Positions 43,268-52,890 of a stretch of DNA of 64,000 nt are shown piece by piece. Under the pieces are notes generated by a model. It made no database searches and was not told the origin of the DNA. It saw nothing but the letters and a program-made list of their open reading frames with translations. The position numbers and the translations under genes are program-made. The DNA is taken from assembly GCA_013213785.1 (NCBI GenBank), contig JABSPZ010000007.1, positions 310,001 through 374,000 on the forward strand, read 5' to 3'. This DNA comes from Henriciella sp. Its GTDB lineage: Bacteria; Pseudomonadota; Alphaproteobacteria; Caulobacterales; Hyphomonadaceae. Each line of letters begins with the position of its first letter. The stretch's first letter is position 1.

Positions 43268-43816
43268 ATGCGTAAGCTTATGATGACATCTGCGTCAATC
43301 GCCGTCTTTATCGGTGTCGCAGCATGTTCTTCTACCCCAGAACCAGAACCGGTAGTTGTGGACGAACCCGAAGAAGTCGTGGTCGTTGAAGAACCCGAAG
43401 TAGTCGTAACAGAGACATTGCCGCCTGTTCCAACAGGCCCTGTCAAAGGCTCCCTCGAAGATTTCCAAGTCAATGTTGGTGATCGCGTCTATTTCGACCT
43501 CGATCAGTATCGCCTCGCCGCGGACGCACAAGCGATCCTTCAGCGTCAGGCTGCATGGCTATCATCCTACCCGAACGTGAACATCCTCGTTGCAGGTAAC
43601 TGCGATGAGCGTGGAACACGTGAATACAACCTGGCACTCGGCGAGCGCCGTGCCTCTGTTGTGAAAAATTACCTGGTTGACCTCGGTGTTGACCCAGCGC
43701 GCATCCAAACCGTTTCTTACGGTAAAGAGCGTCCGATCGCTCTCGGATCTAACGATGATTCTTGGGCCCAGAACCGGAACGGGTTCACACAGTTGATTTC
43801 AGGCGCAGTCGGCTAA
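43268..43816 (+). CDS. pal: Pal, peptidoglycan-associated lipoprotein
   Basis: A 182-residue lipoprotein with signal and lipobox IGVAAC (Cys20), a Pro/Glu/Val-rich linker (residues 24-60), and the OmpA-like domain at about 75-180: VYFDLDQYRLAADAQAILQR, NILVAGNCDERGTREYNLALG and RASVVKNYLVDLG. The conserved DERG binds peptidoglycan. It ties the outer membrane to the wall and is released by TolB. The gene is followed by a terminator at 43844. Confidence 0.96.
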   Translation: MRKLMMTSASIAVFIGVAACSSTPEPEPVVVDEPEEVVVVEEPEVVVTETLPPVPTGPVKGSLEDFQVNVGDRVYFDLDQYRLAADAQAILQRQAAWLSSYPNVNILVAGNCDERGTREYNLALGERRASVVKNYLVDLGVDPARIQTVSYGKERPIALGSNDDSWAQNRNGFTQLISGAVG

Positions 43817-43843
43817 GCCAAATGCAATTAACGAAATAGAATT

Positions 43844-43875
43844 GGCCGGGCGTCACATTTTGGCCCCGGCCTTTT
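43844..43875 (+). terminator. Intrinsic terminator after pal
   Basis: GGCCGGG and CCCGGCC form a 7-bp stem with a 14-base loop, followed by four T residues. It lies between pal and cpoB and is read in the plus direction. The short T-run suggests partial read-through into cpoB. Confidence 0.7.
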
Positions 43876-43924
43876 CATATCTGAATCGCATTGCCCTGAA
43901 TTGCTGAAGTGGAGCCCGTGTAAG

Positions 43925-44944
43925 ATGCTGCGTTATTCTCTGGTTTTAGTCTTGGTTTTCACAGCGTTCGCGATGGCGCCATCCAGCGACGCGCAGCGGC
44001 GACAGGCTGAAATTATCCAGGGCACGACAAGCGGCGAGCTTGCAGCGACAGTCGAAGATTTACGAGTCAGCAATGCGCAACTCCGTGCGCGGATGACAGG
44101 CATTGAGTCCGATAAAGCGCAGATGACAGGTAAGCTTGAAACCTTAGAATTTCTGCTCTCTGAGAGCCGGGACCAAATCAATCGCATGCAGGGTGATGAT
44201 GCGGAGCTTCAACGCTTGGTCACACGGCTCGAAGCACGCCTATCTGAACAAGACGCAACGATTGCGGACCTAAACCGGCAAATCGCAGCGTTGCGGCCAG
44301 AACCGGCCTTTCTCTCATCGGACGCGGGCAGCATTGATGCCCAGCAAGAGCCTGTAGATGAGGGTCGCATCGTTTCAACGATGGCGGCTCCAACTTTCCC
44401 AACGGAACAAGAGACGACCGGCCCGACCCGCATCATTCGCCGTGTCGAAAATACCGCTGATGAACAGGTTGGCGAGGCGATCACACAAACCGGCCCGAGC
44501 GGTCAGCCGCTTCCGCAAGGTTCATTGGGAACTCTATCAGCGAGCGCGCTTCCAGGTGATGCTGGAGAGCTCTTTGCCGAAGCGAAATCTCGTCTTCTCC
44601 AGTTTGATTATGCCGGTGCTGAAGATGCCTTCCGCGCGTTTCTTACCCAGTTTGGTGATGACCCGCAGGCGGGCGAAGCACAATATTGGCTGGCGGAAGT
44701 GTTGTACCAACAAGAGGCCTACCCAGAATCTGGCGCGGCTTACACGGATATGATCCGATCTTATCCGGATGACCCGCGCGCGCCCGAAGCCCTGGCCAAA
44801 CTCGCGCGTTCTATGCGTCTAGTTGGCGATACGCAGCAGGCGTGTAACGCTCTAGATTTGCTGCCACAACGCTATCCGAATGCGTCTGGTGTCACCAAAA
44901 ACTTGGCGGCAGGCGAACGCGTTCGTTCTGGCTGCGATAGTTAG
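43925..44944 (+). CDS. cpoB: CpoB (YbgF) Tol-Pal coordinator
   Basis: Start ATG 43925 (MLRYSLVLVLVFTAFAMAPS) with GGAG upstream; 339 residues. Signal peptide, a trimeric coiled coil at about 35-120 (VEDLRVSNAQLRARMTGIES, LQRLVTRLEARLSEQDATIA), a disordered linker, and TPR-like repeats at the C-terminus (SRLLQFDYAGAEDAFRAFL, AEVLYQQEAYPESGAAYTDM). CpoB coordinates peptidoglycan synthesis with Tol constriction in the periplasm. Confidence 0.92.
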   Translation: MLRYSLVLVLVFTAFAMAPSSDAQRRQAEIIQGTTSGELAATVEDLRVSNAQLRARMTGIESDKAQMTGKLETLEFLLSESRDQINRMQGDDAELQRLVTRLEARLSEQDATIADLNRQIAALRPEPAFLSSDAGSIDAQQEPVDEGRIVSTMAAPTFPTEQETTGPTRIIRRVENTADEQVGEAITQTGPSGQPLPQGSLGTLSASALPGDAGELFAEAKSRLLQFDYAGAEDAFRAFLTQFGDDPQAGEAQYWLAEVLYQQEAYPESGAAYTDMIRSYPDDPRAPEALAKLARSMRLVGDTQQACNALDLLPQRYPNASGVTKNLAAGERVRSGCDS

Positions 44945-44949
44945 GCTGC

Positions 44950-46098
44950 GTGCAGTTCGGCGCGGATTTCCAGTCACTCATTGAGCGATTTTCGCCGGAG
45001 TCCGATAAGCCGATCGCACTTGCTGTCTCAGGCGGCAGCGACTCGCTTGCCCTCCTCAGGCTGACGTATGAATGGGCAAAAGCCGCAGAACGCTCCTTGA
45101 TAACTCTGACGGTTGACCACCGTCTTAGACCCGAAGCCAGGCAAGAAGCGGAAATGGTGGCGTCGCTGAGCGCAAAGCTTGGTCACTCCCACCAAACACT
45201 GACTTGGGACAGGCCGCGGCCGAGCCAAGCGGCCGCGCGAAATGCCCGATATGAGCTTTTGGCACGGGCGGCGCGCACCTCGAACGCCCAAGTTCTACTG
45301 ACCGGTCATACGTTTGATGATGTTGTTGAAACGGCGATGATCCGTCGCCGCCGCGGTGTGCGGGATCCAAGTATTGCAGGTCCCGTTATGGCGGCGCCTG
45401 TTCCGGTATGGCCGGCTGGACGCGCGATGACCTTGCTGCGGCCGCTCATTCAAACAAATCGAAGCGATCTACGAGCTTACTTATCCGTGCTTGGGCAAAC
45501 CTGGGTCGATGATCCGTCAAATGCCAGTACGGTTTACGAACGCGTTCGTGTTCGCGAGTTTCTGGCGCGGCATCCACGTTTGTTATCGATCGCGCGTGAT
45601 TACGTTCGCGAAGAACAAAATACGCGATCGTTTGAGCAGACAGGATTAGCGGCAAACCTGAGCCGTGTGGAAATTGATCCTAGCGGCCTGATTGACACAG
45701 CCTTGGCAGACCCGAACCGGCATGTCCTTAAACTTCTCATTCGCTGCGCCAGTGGGACAGCTGATAATCCGCGTGATAGCGCTTTGCGAGAGTTGCTTGG
45801 CGCGCTCACCGCACCTGGGCAAAGACAAACACTCGGCGGCGCTTGGGTTCAGCGAACTAAAACCGGGTTTTTAATCGGCCGCGATCCCGCGTCGCCCTCG
45901 CCAGATGTTTCTGCGGACGTCTTCGATGGCCGATTTGAAACGGACCCGTTGGGGGCCTTGCCTGACAAAGCTAAACAACCCTTCTTGGTGCGTCAGTCCT
46001 CTCCGCCTGGGCCGCTCTGGCGAGAGATTATCTCAGAGCGCTTGGCGCATCTCATTCAGTGTTACCAAACGCCCTTGCTCACTCCCGTCCAAAGATAA
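44950..46098 (+). CDS. tilS: tRNA(Ile)-lysidine synthase
   Basis: A 382-residue protein from GTG 44950. The N-terminal PP-loop ATP-binding motif is ALAVSGGSDSLALLRL near residue 25; LTVDHRLRPEARQEAEMVAS and TGHTFDDVVETAMIRRRRG follow. TilS puts lysidine on C34 of the isoleucine tRNA with anticodon CAU, an essential modification. It starts 5 bp past cpoB and its 3' end overlaps the convergent formyltransferase gene by 37 bp. The ftsH gene that commonly follows tilS is absent here. Confidence 0.92.
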   Translation: MQFGADFQSLIERFSPESDKPIALAVSGGSDSLALLRLTYEWAKAAERSLITLTVDHRLRPEARQEAEMVASLSAKLGHSHQTLTWDRPRPSQAAARNARYELLARAARTSNAQVLLTGHTFDDVVETAMIRRRRGVRDPSIAGPVMAAPVPVWPAGRAMTLLRPLIQTNRSDLRAYLSVLGQTWVDDPSNASTVYERVRVREFLARHPRLLSIARDYVREEQNTRSFEQTGLAANLSRVEIDPSGLIDTALADPNRHVLKLLIRCASGTADNPRDSALRELLGALTAPGQRQTLGGAWVQRTKTGFLIGRDPASPSPDVSADVFDGRFETDPLGALPDKAKQPFLVRQSSPPGPLWREIISERLAHLIQCYQTPLLTPVQR

Positions 46099-46832
46099 CC
46101 GCCCAGCGTCGGGGCGAAATACTGCTTGGACGGTAGATCGACTCTGCTTGGGGATAGAGTGTCGTTCAGAGCGTCTTCCATGGCCGCGATGACGATATCG
46201 CGACTGCCGGCGGCGAGGCGCCAGAGGTAGGTATGGAAGTTGTCGCGAGGATCTGCTTCAAGATGCGACTGGTATAGCACATCACCAGTATCGACGCCCT
46301 CGTCGACCAAGTGAACGGTGGCGCCAAAGTGCTGCGGCGCGCCATTTGCGAGCGCGAAATAGCCGCCATACATTCCACGATAGGCCGGGTTGATCCCAGA
46401 ATGATAGTTGATGAACGGCGCCGATACGCAGTTCAGCGTGCGTTTGCCGATCATGCGAGTCGACACGACGAATACGGCAGCGGGATCGAGGGTTTGCAAT
46501 GCGTCGCGCGCTGCTCCGGAATTGACGGAAGGCACACGGATCAGCGGCAAGTCGTTCGGGGGGTTTGGTTGCAATCCCTGCGTTTCGATCATTTCTCGGA
46601 TCACCGCATCCGTCCCACGCTTGGTGACTTTGATTGGCAAGCGGGCTGCTTGCATGCTTGCGACTGTCATCGGCCCGAGCAATTTGCGGCGCCGGCGCCA
46701 AAACACCTCTGAGGTTTCTCCGTCTTCAACAATGACGGCAAAATCGCCAAACTGCTCCCGTAGCGCGTTGATCATGATCCAGGCATGCGGACCACCAGAT
46801 GTGATTGCGACGATAAAACCTTTTCGGGCCAA
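46062..46832 (-). CDS. Formyltransferase-fold protein (not housekeeping fmt)
   Basis: TTG at 46832 is chosen because AGGAG lies 7 bases upstream; 256 residues. The formyl-transferase core is seen in FIVAITSGGPHAWIMINALR, FINYHSGINPAYRGMYGGYF (catalytic N-x-H region, then S) and GATVHLVDEGVDTGDVLYQS. It lacks the methionyl-tRNA binding C-domain and is shorter than Fmt, so it probably formylates a small molecule or sugar nucleotide. It converges with tilS. Confidence 0.8.
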   Translation of the reverse strand: MARKGFIVAITSGGPHAWIMINALREQFGDFAVIVEDGETSEVFWRRRRKLLGPMTVASMQAARLPIKVTKRGTDAVIREMIETQGLQPNPPNDLPLIRVPSVNSGAARDALQTLDPAAVFVVSTRMIGKRTLNCVSAPFINYHSGINPAYRGMYGGYFALANGAPQHFGATVHLVDEGVDTGDVLYQSHLEADPRDNFHTYLWRLAAGSRDIVIAAMEDALNDTLSPSRVDLPSKQYFAPTLGGYLWTGVSKGVW

Positions 46833-46994
46833 TCCAGGACTCCTTGGAATTCTCCTATTGCACAAGCAAGAGGTGTTCCAACTCGCCTTATCGGGGAATT
46901 CTCAGTGCGGCGCTTTCTATAAAAGATCTGGCAACCGACTCACTTTAAGTCTCGGCCTGTAATGAATGCGAGTGTGCGTAAGGGAATACAAGTC

Positions 46995-47858
46995 ATGTCA
47001 GAGACGGACTGGGTCTATCTCAATGGGGAATTTTTACCGGCGTCGGAGGCGCGGGTCTCACCGTTTGATCGCGGCTTTCTGTTCGCGCAATCCGTTTATG
47101 AAGTAACCTCAGTCTATGCCGGGAAGTTGGTCGATTTCGAACCTCATCTGGCGCGCTTGAAAAGCTCGCTCGCAGGGATAGAGATCGCCGCGCCAGAGGT
47201 AGATTTTGAAGCGGCTCACAAAGAGCTGATTGACCGCAACCGGCTACAGGAAGGTCTGGTTTATCTTCAGGTGACGGCAGGTGCGCATGGTCCGCGTGAT
47301 TTTTATGGCCCAGAGGTCCTGACACCCTCTGTGTTTATGTTCGCGTCGCATCGAGAACTCATCGGCGATGTCGCGCGAGATGGGATAACCGCCATCTCGC
47401 TAGAAGACACACGCTGGAAACGGCGGGATTACAAAACCACGCAACTGGTATCGCAGTCTCTTGCGTATCGCGCGGCGCGCCGAGCCGGCGCCGTTACCGC
47501 AATCATGCATGAGGATGGGATGATCACCGAGGCTGCGTCCGCCAATCTTTGGATTGTTTCAGCGGATGGGACGCTAGTGACCCGAAATCTGTCATCAGCC
47601 CTGCTGCCTGGGATTACGCGCGCGCGGGTGCAAATGCTTCTCGGCGGGGTCAGCGTTGAGGAGCGACCCTTTTCACTCGATGACCTGTTCGCTGCGCGCG
47701 AGGCTTTTACCAGTTCGACGGGCGCTATGATTGCGCCTCTCCTCGCAGTGGATGGAAATCCGATTGCGAATGGCGCGCCGGGCCCCATCACGCGCAAAGT
47801 CCAAGCGGCCTATTACAAGTTCATTGGCGCAGATCTGAGCGCGATTGAGTGGCTATGA
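46995..47858 (+). CDS. Class IV aminotransferase, D-amino-acid transaminase type
   Basis: ATG 46995 with AAGGGA 9 bases upstream gives 287 residues. It begins DWVYLNGEFLPASEARVSPF and shows FDRGFLFAQSVYEV, the PLP-lysine region RRDYKTTQLVSQSLAYRAAR, and EAASANLWIVSADGTLVTRN. This is the fold-type IV PLP family, with the D-alanine/branched-chain groups as candidates; the text favours the D-amino-acid transaminase side. It overlaps the convergent membrane gene by 6 bp. Confidence 0.83.
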   Translation: MSETDWVYLNGEFLPASEARVSPFDRGFLFAQSVYEVTSVYAGKLVDFEPHLARLKSSLAGIEIAAPEVDFEAAHKELIDRNRLQEGLVYLQVTAGAHGPRDFYGPEVLTPSVFMFASHRELIGDVARDGITAISLEDTRWKRRDYKTTQLVSQSLAYRAARRAGAVTAIMHEDGMITEAASANLWIVSADGTLVTRNLSSALLPGITRARVQMLLGGVSVEERPFSLDDLFAAREAFTSSTGAMIAPLLAVDGNPIANGAPGPITRKVQAAYYKFIGADLSAIEWL

Positions 47859-48407
47859 TTTCGGCTCGTCCGGGTCGATAATCTCACCTTCAAAGGTAAA
47901 ACCATCCTCGTCATTCGCCGCGCCAGGGGTTTGCATTTGTGCGAACATATCTTGCATTTGGCTCATCATCCCGGACATTTGATTGACGCCGATTCTCGCG
48001 CCAATGGTTGCTCCAATTATGGCGATGAGACCCGGGACGATGAAGTAACCTGCATCCTCGAGGCTGAGCTGCGGTTGAAACTCGGTGGCTTGGAAAAGGG
48101 CGGCAACCAAAGCCGCAAAGCCGAAGGCGACCCCATAGCCGATGACGCCGATCACCAAACGTCGCCCAGCGCCTCGAAACGCTGATGGCTTCCTAGCGGG
48201 CGCATCGGGTGAGAGCGCAGACTTTAGGTCAAAACTTGGCAGCGGGCTGACGGTACGGATTATGACTGTGGTTGCTGTCGCGACGAGCGCGAGCAGCGGA
48301 ACAATAATGATGCTTCTGTTCATCACCCCAGCCGTCATCGCAGCAATCACGAACGCGATCGGCCCTGCTACGCGCAAGATGATCGGGAGAAGAAGAGTTT
48401 GCGGCAT
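47853..48407 (-). CDS. Hypothetical membrane protein
   Basis: The ATG at 48407 (MPQTLLLPIILRVAGPIAFV) follows GGGACC; 184 residues. Four membrane helices at about 10-30, 35-55, 90-112 and 125-145 are followed by a methionine-rich acidic tail (QMSGMMSQMQDMFAQMQ). No family is recognised. It lies 40 bp downstream of the SemiSWEET gene on the same strand. Confidence 0.65.
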   Translation of the reverse strand: MPQTLLLPIILRVAGPIAFVIAAMTAGVMNRSIIIVPLLALVATATTVIIRTVSPLPSFDLKSALSPDAPARKPSAFRGAGRRLVIGVIGYGVAFGFAALVAALFQATEFQPQLSLEDAGYFIVPGLIAIIGATIGARIGVNQMSGMMSQMQDMFAQMQTPGAANDEDGFTFEGEIIDPDEPKS

Positions 48408-48447
48408 GTGACAGGTCCCAGTGTGACGCGGGACATGCCTAACCTGA

Positions 48448-48732
48448 TCAAGTGCTTGCTGGCAACGGGGCGCTCGGCGTCTCAAGCACCGCGCGTACCT
48501 TTAAAGTCAGTATCGTTGTAGCGAGAGCCAGCGTGATCGCGTTCGCAAGAATAATCGGCAAGGCGCCGACCAAAACCCCATAGGCAAGCCAGCCTGCCAC
48601 GCCAGTTGTGAATAAGGCATACATGCAAAGAGAAATGCCGTCTGTCTTACCGGTCCGCAGGACGAGGAGGGTTTGGGGTAAGAAAGAAATTGTCGTCAGC
48701 ACGGCTGCGAACAAACCAATCATATCTGTCAT
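48448..48732 (-). CDS. SemiSWEET-like PQ-loop transporter
   Basis: The start at ATG 48732 (GGAG upstream) gives 94 residues, the usual SemiSWEET size. Three helices and a PQ-loop motif are seen: FAAVLTTISFLPQTLLVLRT (the PQ motif), LCMYALFTTGVAGWLAYGVL, and ANAITLALATTILTLKVR. SemiSWEETs dimerise to pass sugars through the inner membrane. The substrate is unknown. It is divergent from ethylmalonyl-CoA mutase across 170 bp. Confidence 0.8.
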   Translation of the reverse strand: MTDMIGLFAAVLTTISFLPQTLLVLRTGKTDGISLCMYALFTTGVAGWLAYGVLVGALPIILANAITLALATTILTLKVRAVLETPSAPLPAST

Positions 48733-48902
48733 TTCTGGAACTCCGAGAGAGGAGGTCATATAAACAGGCTCATAAGTCTATACACTGCATAACATCACGC
48801 CTCTGGCATGCGAATATGCATGTAACTTTTTGCGGTGCTGAGCGCTTGCGGTTGCGGCGCGCATCCCGCATCTTGCGGCGAAACCGAAAGACGGAGTTTG
48901 GA

Positions 48903-50885
48903 TTGCCCGATACAGCTTTTCAGCATGCGCCAGACCGCCCCTGGATCTTTAGAACTTATGCCGGTCACTCGACGGCTGAAAAATCGAATGCGCTTTATCG
49001 GTCAAACCTATCGAAGGGACAAACGGGCCTGTCCATTGCTTTCGATTTACCAACCCAAACAGCCTATGATGCGGATCACATCTTGGCGCGCGGCGAGGTA
49101 GGGAAAGTCGGCGTGCCTGTTGGTCATCTCGGCGATATGCGGATCTTGTTTGATCAATTGCCGCTCGAAGAGATGAACACATCGATGACGATCAACGCTC
49201 CGGCGGCTTGGTTGTTGGCGCTGTACGTGGCGCTTGCAGATGAACGCGGCGATGATCGCAACAAACTCCGCGGCACCACACAAAATGACATCATCAAAGA
49301 ATACTTGTCGCGGGGAACCTACGTGTTCCCGCCGCAACCGAGTATGCGCTTGATCAGCGATATGATCAGCTGGTGTTACACCGAGGTCCCGAAATGGAAC
49401 CCGATGAATGTCTGCTCTTACCATTTGCAAGAGGCTGGAGCGACGCCTGAACAAGAATTGGCCTACGCTTTGGCAACAGCGTGCGCGGTTCTCGACGCCG
49501 TCCGGGCTGGGGGACAGGTCCCGGAGTCAGACTTCCCGACCGTGTTCGGGCGGATTTCATTCTTCGTGAATGCAGGTGTCCGCTTCGTCACGGAGCTTTG
49601 TAAGATGCGCGCCTTCGTCGATCTTTGGGAGGAGATTGGCCGTACGCGTTATGGCGTAACAGACGAAAAGGCCCTGCGCTTTCGCTACGGCGTCCAGGTT
49701 AATTCGTTGGGACTGACCGAACCACAGCCAGAAAACAATGTTTATCGGATTCTAATTGAGGCGCTGGCGGTGACCCTGTCAAAGCGCGCTCGCTGCCGCG
49801 CGCTGCAGCTTCCGGCTTGGAACGAAGCCCTCGGATTGCCGCGCCCGTGGGACCAGCAATGGTCACTGCGTATGCAGCAAATCCTCGCGTTTGAAACGGA
49901 CCTCTTGGAGTATGAGGATCTGTTCGATGGCAGTCACGTCGTTGAAGGCAAAACCAATGAGCTAAAAGAAGAGGCGCGTGACGAACTTGCAAACATCGAT
50001 GCGATGGGCGGGGCGGTTGAAGCCGTTGGATATATGAAAGAGAGCCTGGTTGGCGCACATATTCTCCGGGTGAAAGGCATTGAAAGCGGTTCCCTTCAAG
50101 TGGTTGGGGTCAATGCGTTCACGCAATCAGAAGAAAGCCCGCTAGGAGCTGGGAACGATGCGATCCAAACCGTCAATCCATTGGTCGAGCGGGAGCAGAT
50201 TGAAGCGCTAAACAAGTGGCGACGACAGCGGGACGACAGCGCGGTTGAGCAGGCTTTATTTGACCTCAAAGCAGCGGCCACATCGGGCGCGAACATTATG
50301 GAGCCAAGTATTGCCGCTGCTAAAGCCGGGGTCACGACCGGAGAGTGGGGCGCGACACTGCGAGACGTCTTCGGAGAGTTCCGCGGCCCTACCGGTGTTA
50401 GCGTGGTCATCGATACAGGTGGTGATGAGGACATCGAAGCTACGAAAACGCGCGTTGAGACCGTCTCAGCAAAACTAGGGAGAGACTTGACCTATGTGCT
50501 GGGCAAGCCAGGCTTGGATGGCCATTCAAACGGCGCCGAGCAAATTGCTGCGCGCGCCCGGGCCTGCGGCATGAAAGTGGTCTATGAGGGCATCCGGTTC
50601 ACACCATCCGAGATTGTGTCGCAGGCGGTCGAGGCAAAGGCCCATGTGATTGGCTTATCCATCCTATCTGGAAGCCATCTTGATCTGGTCCGAGAAACGC
50701 TTTCTGAGATGCAAAAGCAGGGATTCGATAGCGTACCTTTGGTGGTCGGCGGAATCATTCCGATCGAAGATGAGCAGGCACTGCGCCAGATGGGTGTGCG
50801 AAGAGTCTACACGCCGAAAGACTTCAAAATGACCGAAATCATGGATGATGTTGTCGACGTCGTTGAGGCGGCGTGGCTGGATTAG
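48903..50885 (+). CDS. ecm: Ethylmalonyl-CoA mutase
   Basis: TTG at 48903 is selected because CGGAG lies 6 bases upstream and the product then matches the family N-terminus (PDRPWIFRTYAGHSTAEKSN); 660 residues. The substrate barrel shows FDLPTQTAYDADHILARGEV and NTSMTINAPAAWLLALYVAL, and the B12-binding domain begins near residue 533 with GKPGLDGHSNGAEQIAARAR and FTPSEIVSQAVEAKAHV. This text is nearer Ecm than methylmalonyl-CoA mutase. It catalyses ethylmalonyl-CoA to methylsuccinyl-CoA in the ethylmalonyl-CoA pathway for acetate or C1 assimilation. Confidence 0.9.
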   Translation: MPDTAFQHAPDRPWIFRTYAGHSTAEKSNALYRSNLSKGQTGLSIAFDLPTQTAYDADHILARGEVGKVGVPVGHLGDMRILFDQLPLEEMNTSMTINAPAAWLLALYVALADERGDDRNKLRGTTQNDIIKEYLSRGTYVFPPQPSMRLISDMISWCYTEVPKWNPMNVCSYHLQEAGATPEQELAYALATACAVLDAVRAGGQVPESDFPTVFGRISFFVNAGVRFVTELCKMRAFVDLWEEIGRTRYGVTDEKALRFRYGVQVNSLGLTEPQPENNVYRILIEALAVTLSKRARCRALQLPAWNEALGLPRPWDQQWSLRMQQILAFETDLLEYEDLFDGSHVVEGKTNELKEEARDELANIDAMGGAVEAVGYMKESLVGAHILRVKGIESGSLQVVGVNAFTQSEESPLGAGNDAIQTVNPLVEREQIEALNKWRRQRDDSAVEQALFDLKAAATSGANIMEPSIAAAKAGVTTGEWGATLRDVFGEFRGPTGVSVVIDTGGDEDIEATKTRVETVSAKLGRDLTYVLGKPGLDGHSNGAEQIAARARACGMKVVYEGIRFTPSEIVSQAVEAKAHVIGLSILSGSHLDLVRETLSEMQKQGFDSVPLVVGGIIPIEDEQALRQMGVRRVYTPKDFKMTEIMDDVVDVVEAAWLD

Positions 50886-50891
50886 GCTAAT

Positions 50892-51476
50892 CTACCACTG
50901 ACCCAGGCGCCGGAAGCGGATTTCACTGAGCTCAATGCCCCGCGTTTTATCTGGGACGACCGGACGCACGGAGATATAGTCTAAGGCGTTCGTATTCTCG
51001 AGAAGCTTCCTTGGGACATCGATTTCTGCGGTATAGGTGTTCCAATCCGGTTGGAGATCAAACTTGGTCCAGCCTGTATCGCCCGCTTTGCCGGTGGAGT
51101 AATTAAACTCGAAAGCCTCTGCGCCTGCGCCGTCTGTCGGCTTAACGGTCAGGGAAATTCGTAATTTGTGACCCGCATAGACGGTTTCGAGATCCGGTCC
51201 GAGACGAAAGTGAGCGTTGCGCTGAACATCAGCATCATTCGCGCCCTCTTCCGCGCGGATGGTGAGGACATCGTCTTCCAGCAAAAGCTCATAACCTTCA
51301 TAGCCGTCCATCCGGCACAGGTCTTGGCCTTTTAAGATGATCAGGCTGTAATCGGCCGGACCATCAGCGCCGCCAAATGGCCCACATTTTGGTTGCTGCC
51401 ATCCAAAATACATAGACCCGATCACCATCATCACGACGACGACGGCAACGATCGGGTAGAATACGATGTCTCTCAA
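50892..51476 (-). CDS. Hypothetical single-span protein with secreted domain
   Basis: TTG at 51476 with AAAGGA 9 bases upstream is chosen, giving 194 residues. One membrane helix (IVFYPIVAVVVVMMVIGSMY) anchors a beta-rich domain with two cysteines (CGPFGGADGPADY, GQDLCRMDGYEG) and strands such as NYSTGKAGDTGWTKFDLQPD. It resembles a carbohydrate-binding-type jelly roll, but no family is recognised. It converges on ecm with a 6-bp gap. Confidence 0.6.
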   Translation of the reverse strand: MRDIVFYPIVAVVVVMMVIGSMYFGWQQPKCGPFGGADGPADYSLIILKGQDLCRMDGYEGYELLLEDDVLTIRAEEGANDADVQRNAHFRLGPDLETVYAGHKLRISLTVKPTDGAGAEAFEFNYSTGKAGDTGWTKFDLQPDWNTYTAEIDVPRKLLENTNALDYISVRPVVPDKTRGIELSEIRFRRLGQW

Positions 51477-51616
51477 AGTGTCGCGTCCTTTGGCAAGGGG
51501 ATTGCTTGATAGGCTAGCATTCCTGTCTACGCTTTGATAGCAACGCGCTCGATGAAACGCGACCCACATTTTGGTGTCTGTCGCAGCCCTGAAGACTTTG
51601 CAATGAAAGCCGCCTT

Positions 51617-52330
51617 ATGCCGAAGCTTATTCTCACTCGCCACGGTCAAAGCCAATGGAACCTCGAAAACCGGTTTACCGGTTGGTGGGATGCCGACCTC
51701 ACTGAGAAAGGCGAAGCCGAAGCCACGAAAGGCGGCGAGCTTCTCAAAGCAGAAGGATTGGCGCCAACCTATGCGTTTACGAGCTATCAAACACGGGCCA
51801 TCCGGACGCTTTGGCTTGGCCTCGCAGCGATGGATCGTGCTTGGATCCCTGTTGAGAAACACTGGCGTCTCAATGAGCGTCATTATGGTGGCCTTACAGG
51901 TCTGGATAAAGCCGAGACGGCTGAGAAGCATGGCAAGGATCAGGTTCATATATGGCGCCGGTCTTACGATATTCCGCCACCTCCTATGGACGCAGATAGT
52001 CCCTACGATCTCTCGTCCGACACCCGGTATGAGGGTGTCCCGGTGCCATCCGCCGAAAGCTTGAAACTCACGCTCGAGCGCGTTCTGCCGTATTGGGACA
52101 GTGCGATCCGCCCCATTCTCGAAGGTGGACAAGACATGATTATCTCGGCACACGGCAATTCCCTGCGCGCCCTGGTGAAGCATTTATTCAAAGTGCCAGA
52201 TGAAACGATTACAGGCCTCGAAATTCCAACGGGGAATCCATTGTTGATTGAGCTTAATGATGCTTTGATGCCGTCATCTGCTCGATATCTCGATACCGAG
52301 CGTGCTCGCGATCTACCGGAGTTGCCATGA
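51617..52330 (+). CDS. gpmA: 2,3-bisphosphoglycerate-dependent phosphoglycerate mutase
   Basis: A 237-residue histidine phosphatase. [20 protein letters not shown] carries the phospho-His (residue 9), [20 protein letters not shown] the second part, and [20 protein letters not shown] the second catalytic His. It interconverts 3- and 2-phosphoglycerate in glycolysis. It overlaps the deaminase start by 4 bases. Confidence 0.95.
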   Translation: MPKLILTRHGQSQWNLENRFTGWWDADLTEKGEAEATKGGELLKAEGLAPTYAFTSYQTRAIRTLWLGLAAMDRAWIPVEKHWRLNERHYGGLTGLDKAETAEKHGKDQVHIWRRSYDIPPPPMDADSPYDLSSDTRYEGVPVPSAESLKLTLERVLPYWDSAIRPILEGGQDMIISAHGNSLRALVKHLFKVPDETITGLEIPTGNPLLIELNDALMPSSARYLDTERARDLPELP

Positions 52331-52770
52331 GTGCTCACGCCTTAAACATGCAGCGAGCTCTAGAGCTCGCAAAGCTCCAGTCTGGAAGAACAGGCCAAAA
52401 CCCGAGTGTTGGTTGTGTGATCTTAGATCGTGACGGTCAGCGCCTCGGCGAAGCCGCGACGGGCGATGGCGGGCGACCGCATGCTGAACAGCTCGCTTTG
52501 ACGAACATGCCGGTTGGAGCCGCTTCGGGCGGGACAGCTTATGTTACGCTCGAACCTTGCCGGCAGCGCTCGACCAAAGAGGCTTCATGCTCTCAACGCC
52601 TCGTAGATGCAGGGATAGCGCGCGTGGTGATCGCAACACGCGACCCGCATCCTCTCGGAAGCGGTGGAATAGCTCGTTTGCGCGAAGCTGGGATCCAAGT
52701 TGATCTTGGCATCTTAGGCGAGGAAGCAGATCTCTTTTACGCTGACTTTTTTGCGAGTGTGTCGTCGTAA
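52327..52770 (+). CDS. Stand-alone RibD-type cytidine/pyrimidine deaminase domain
   Basis: A 147-residue zinc deaminase. HAEQLALT supplies the zinc His and catalytic Glu, and [20 protein letters not shown] the two zinc cysteines. [20 protein letters not shown] matches the RibD N-terminal domain, but the reductase half is missing. It may deaminate a pyrimidine or riboflavin precursor. It overlaps gpmA by ATGA. Confidence 0.8.
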   Translation: MSAHALNMQRALELAKLQSGRTGQNPSVGCVILDRDGQRLGEAATGDGGRPHAEQLALTNMPVGAASGGTAYVTLEPCRQRSTKEASCSQRLVDAGIARVVIATRDPHPLGSGGIARLREAGIQVDLGILGEEADLFYADFFASVSS

Positions 52771-52890
52771 GTGACGTGGCTCGTCCACCACAGCGCCGCC
52801 GCAAGATCGTAGAATCCTGATAAAACTGACTTGACCTTAACCTTTGTGGTGTCAGCTTCATAAAGTACGGTGAGTAATTGGAACGGTCCC

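Noticed and set aside
48690-48902. Longer N-terminus for ethylmalonyl-CoA mutase
   Set aside because: It would overlap the divergent SemiSWEET gene and adds Arg-rich text; TTG 48903 has a good ribosome site and gives the family N-terminus.
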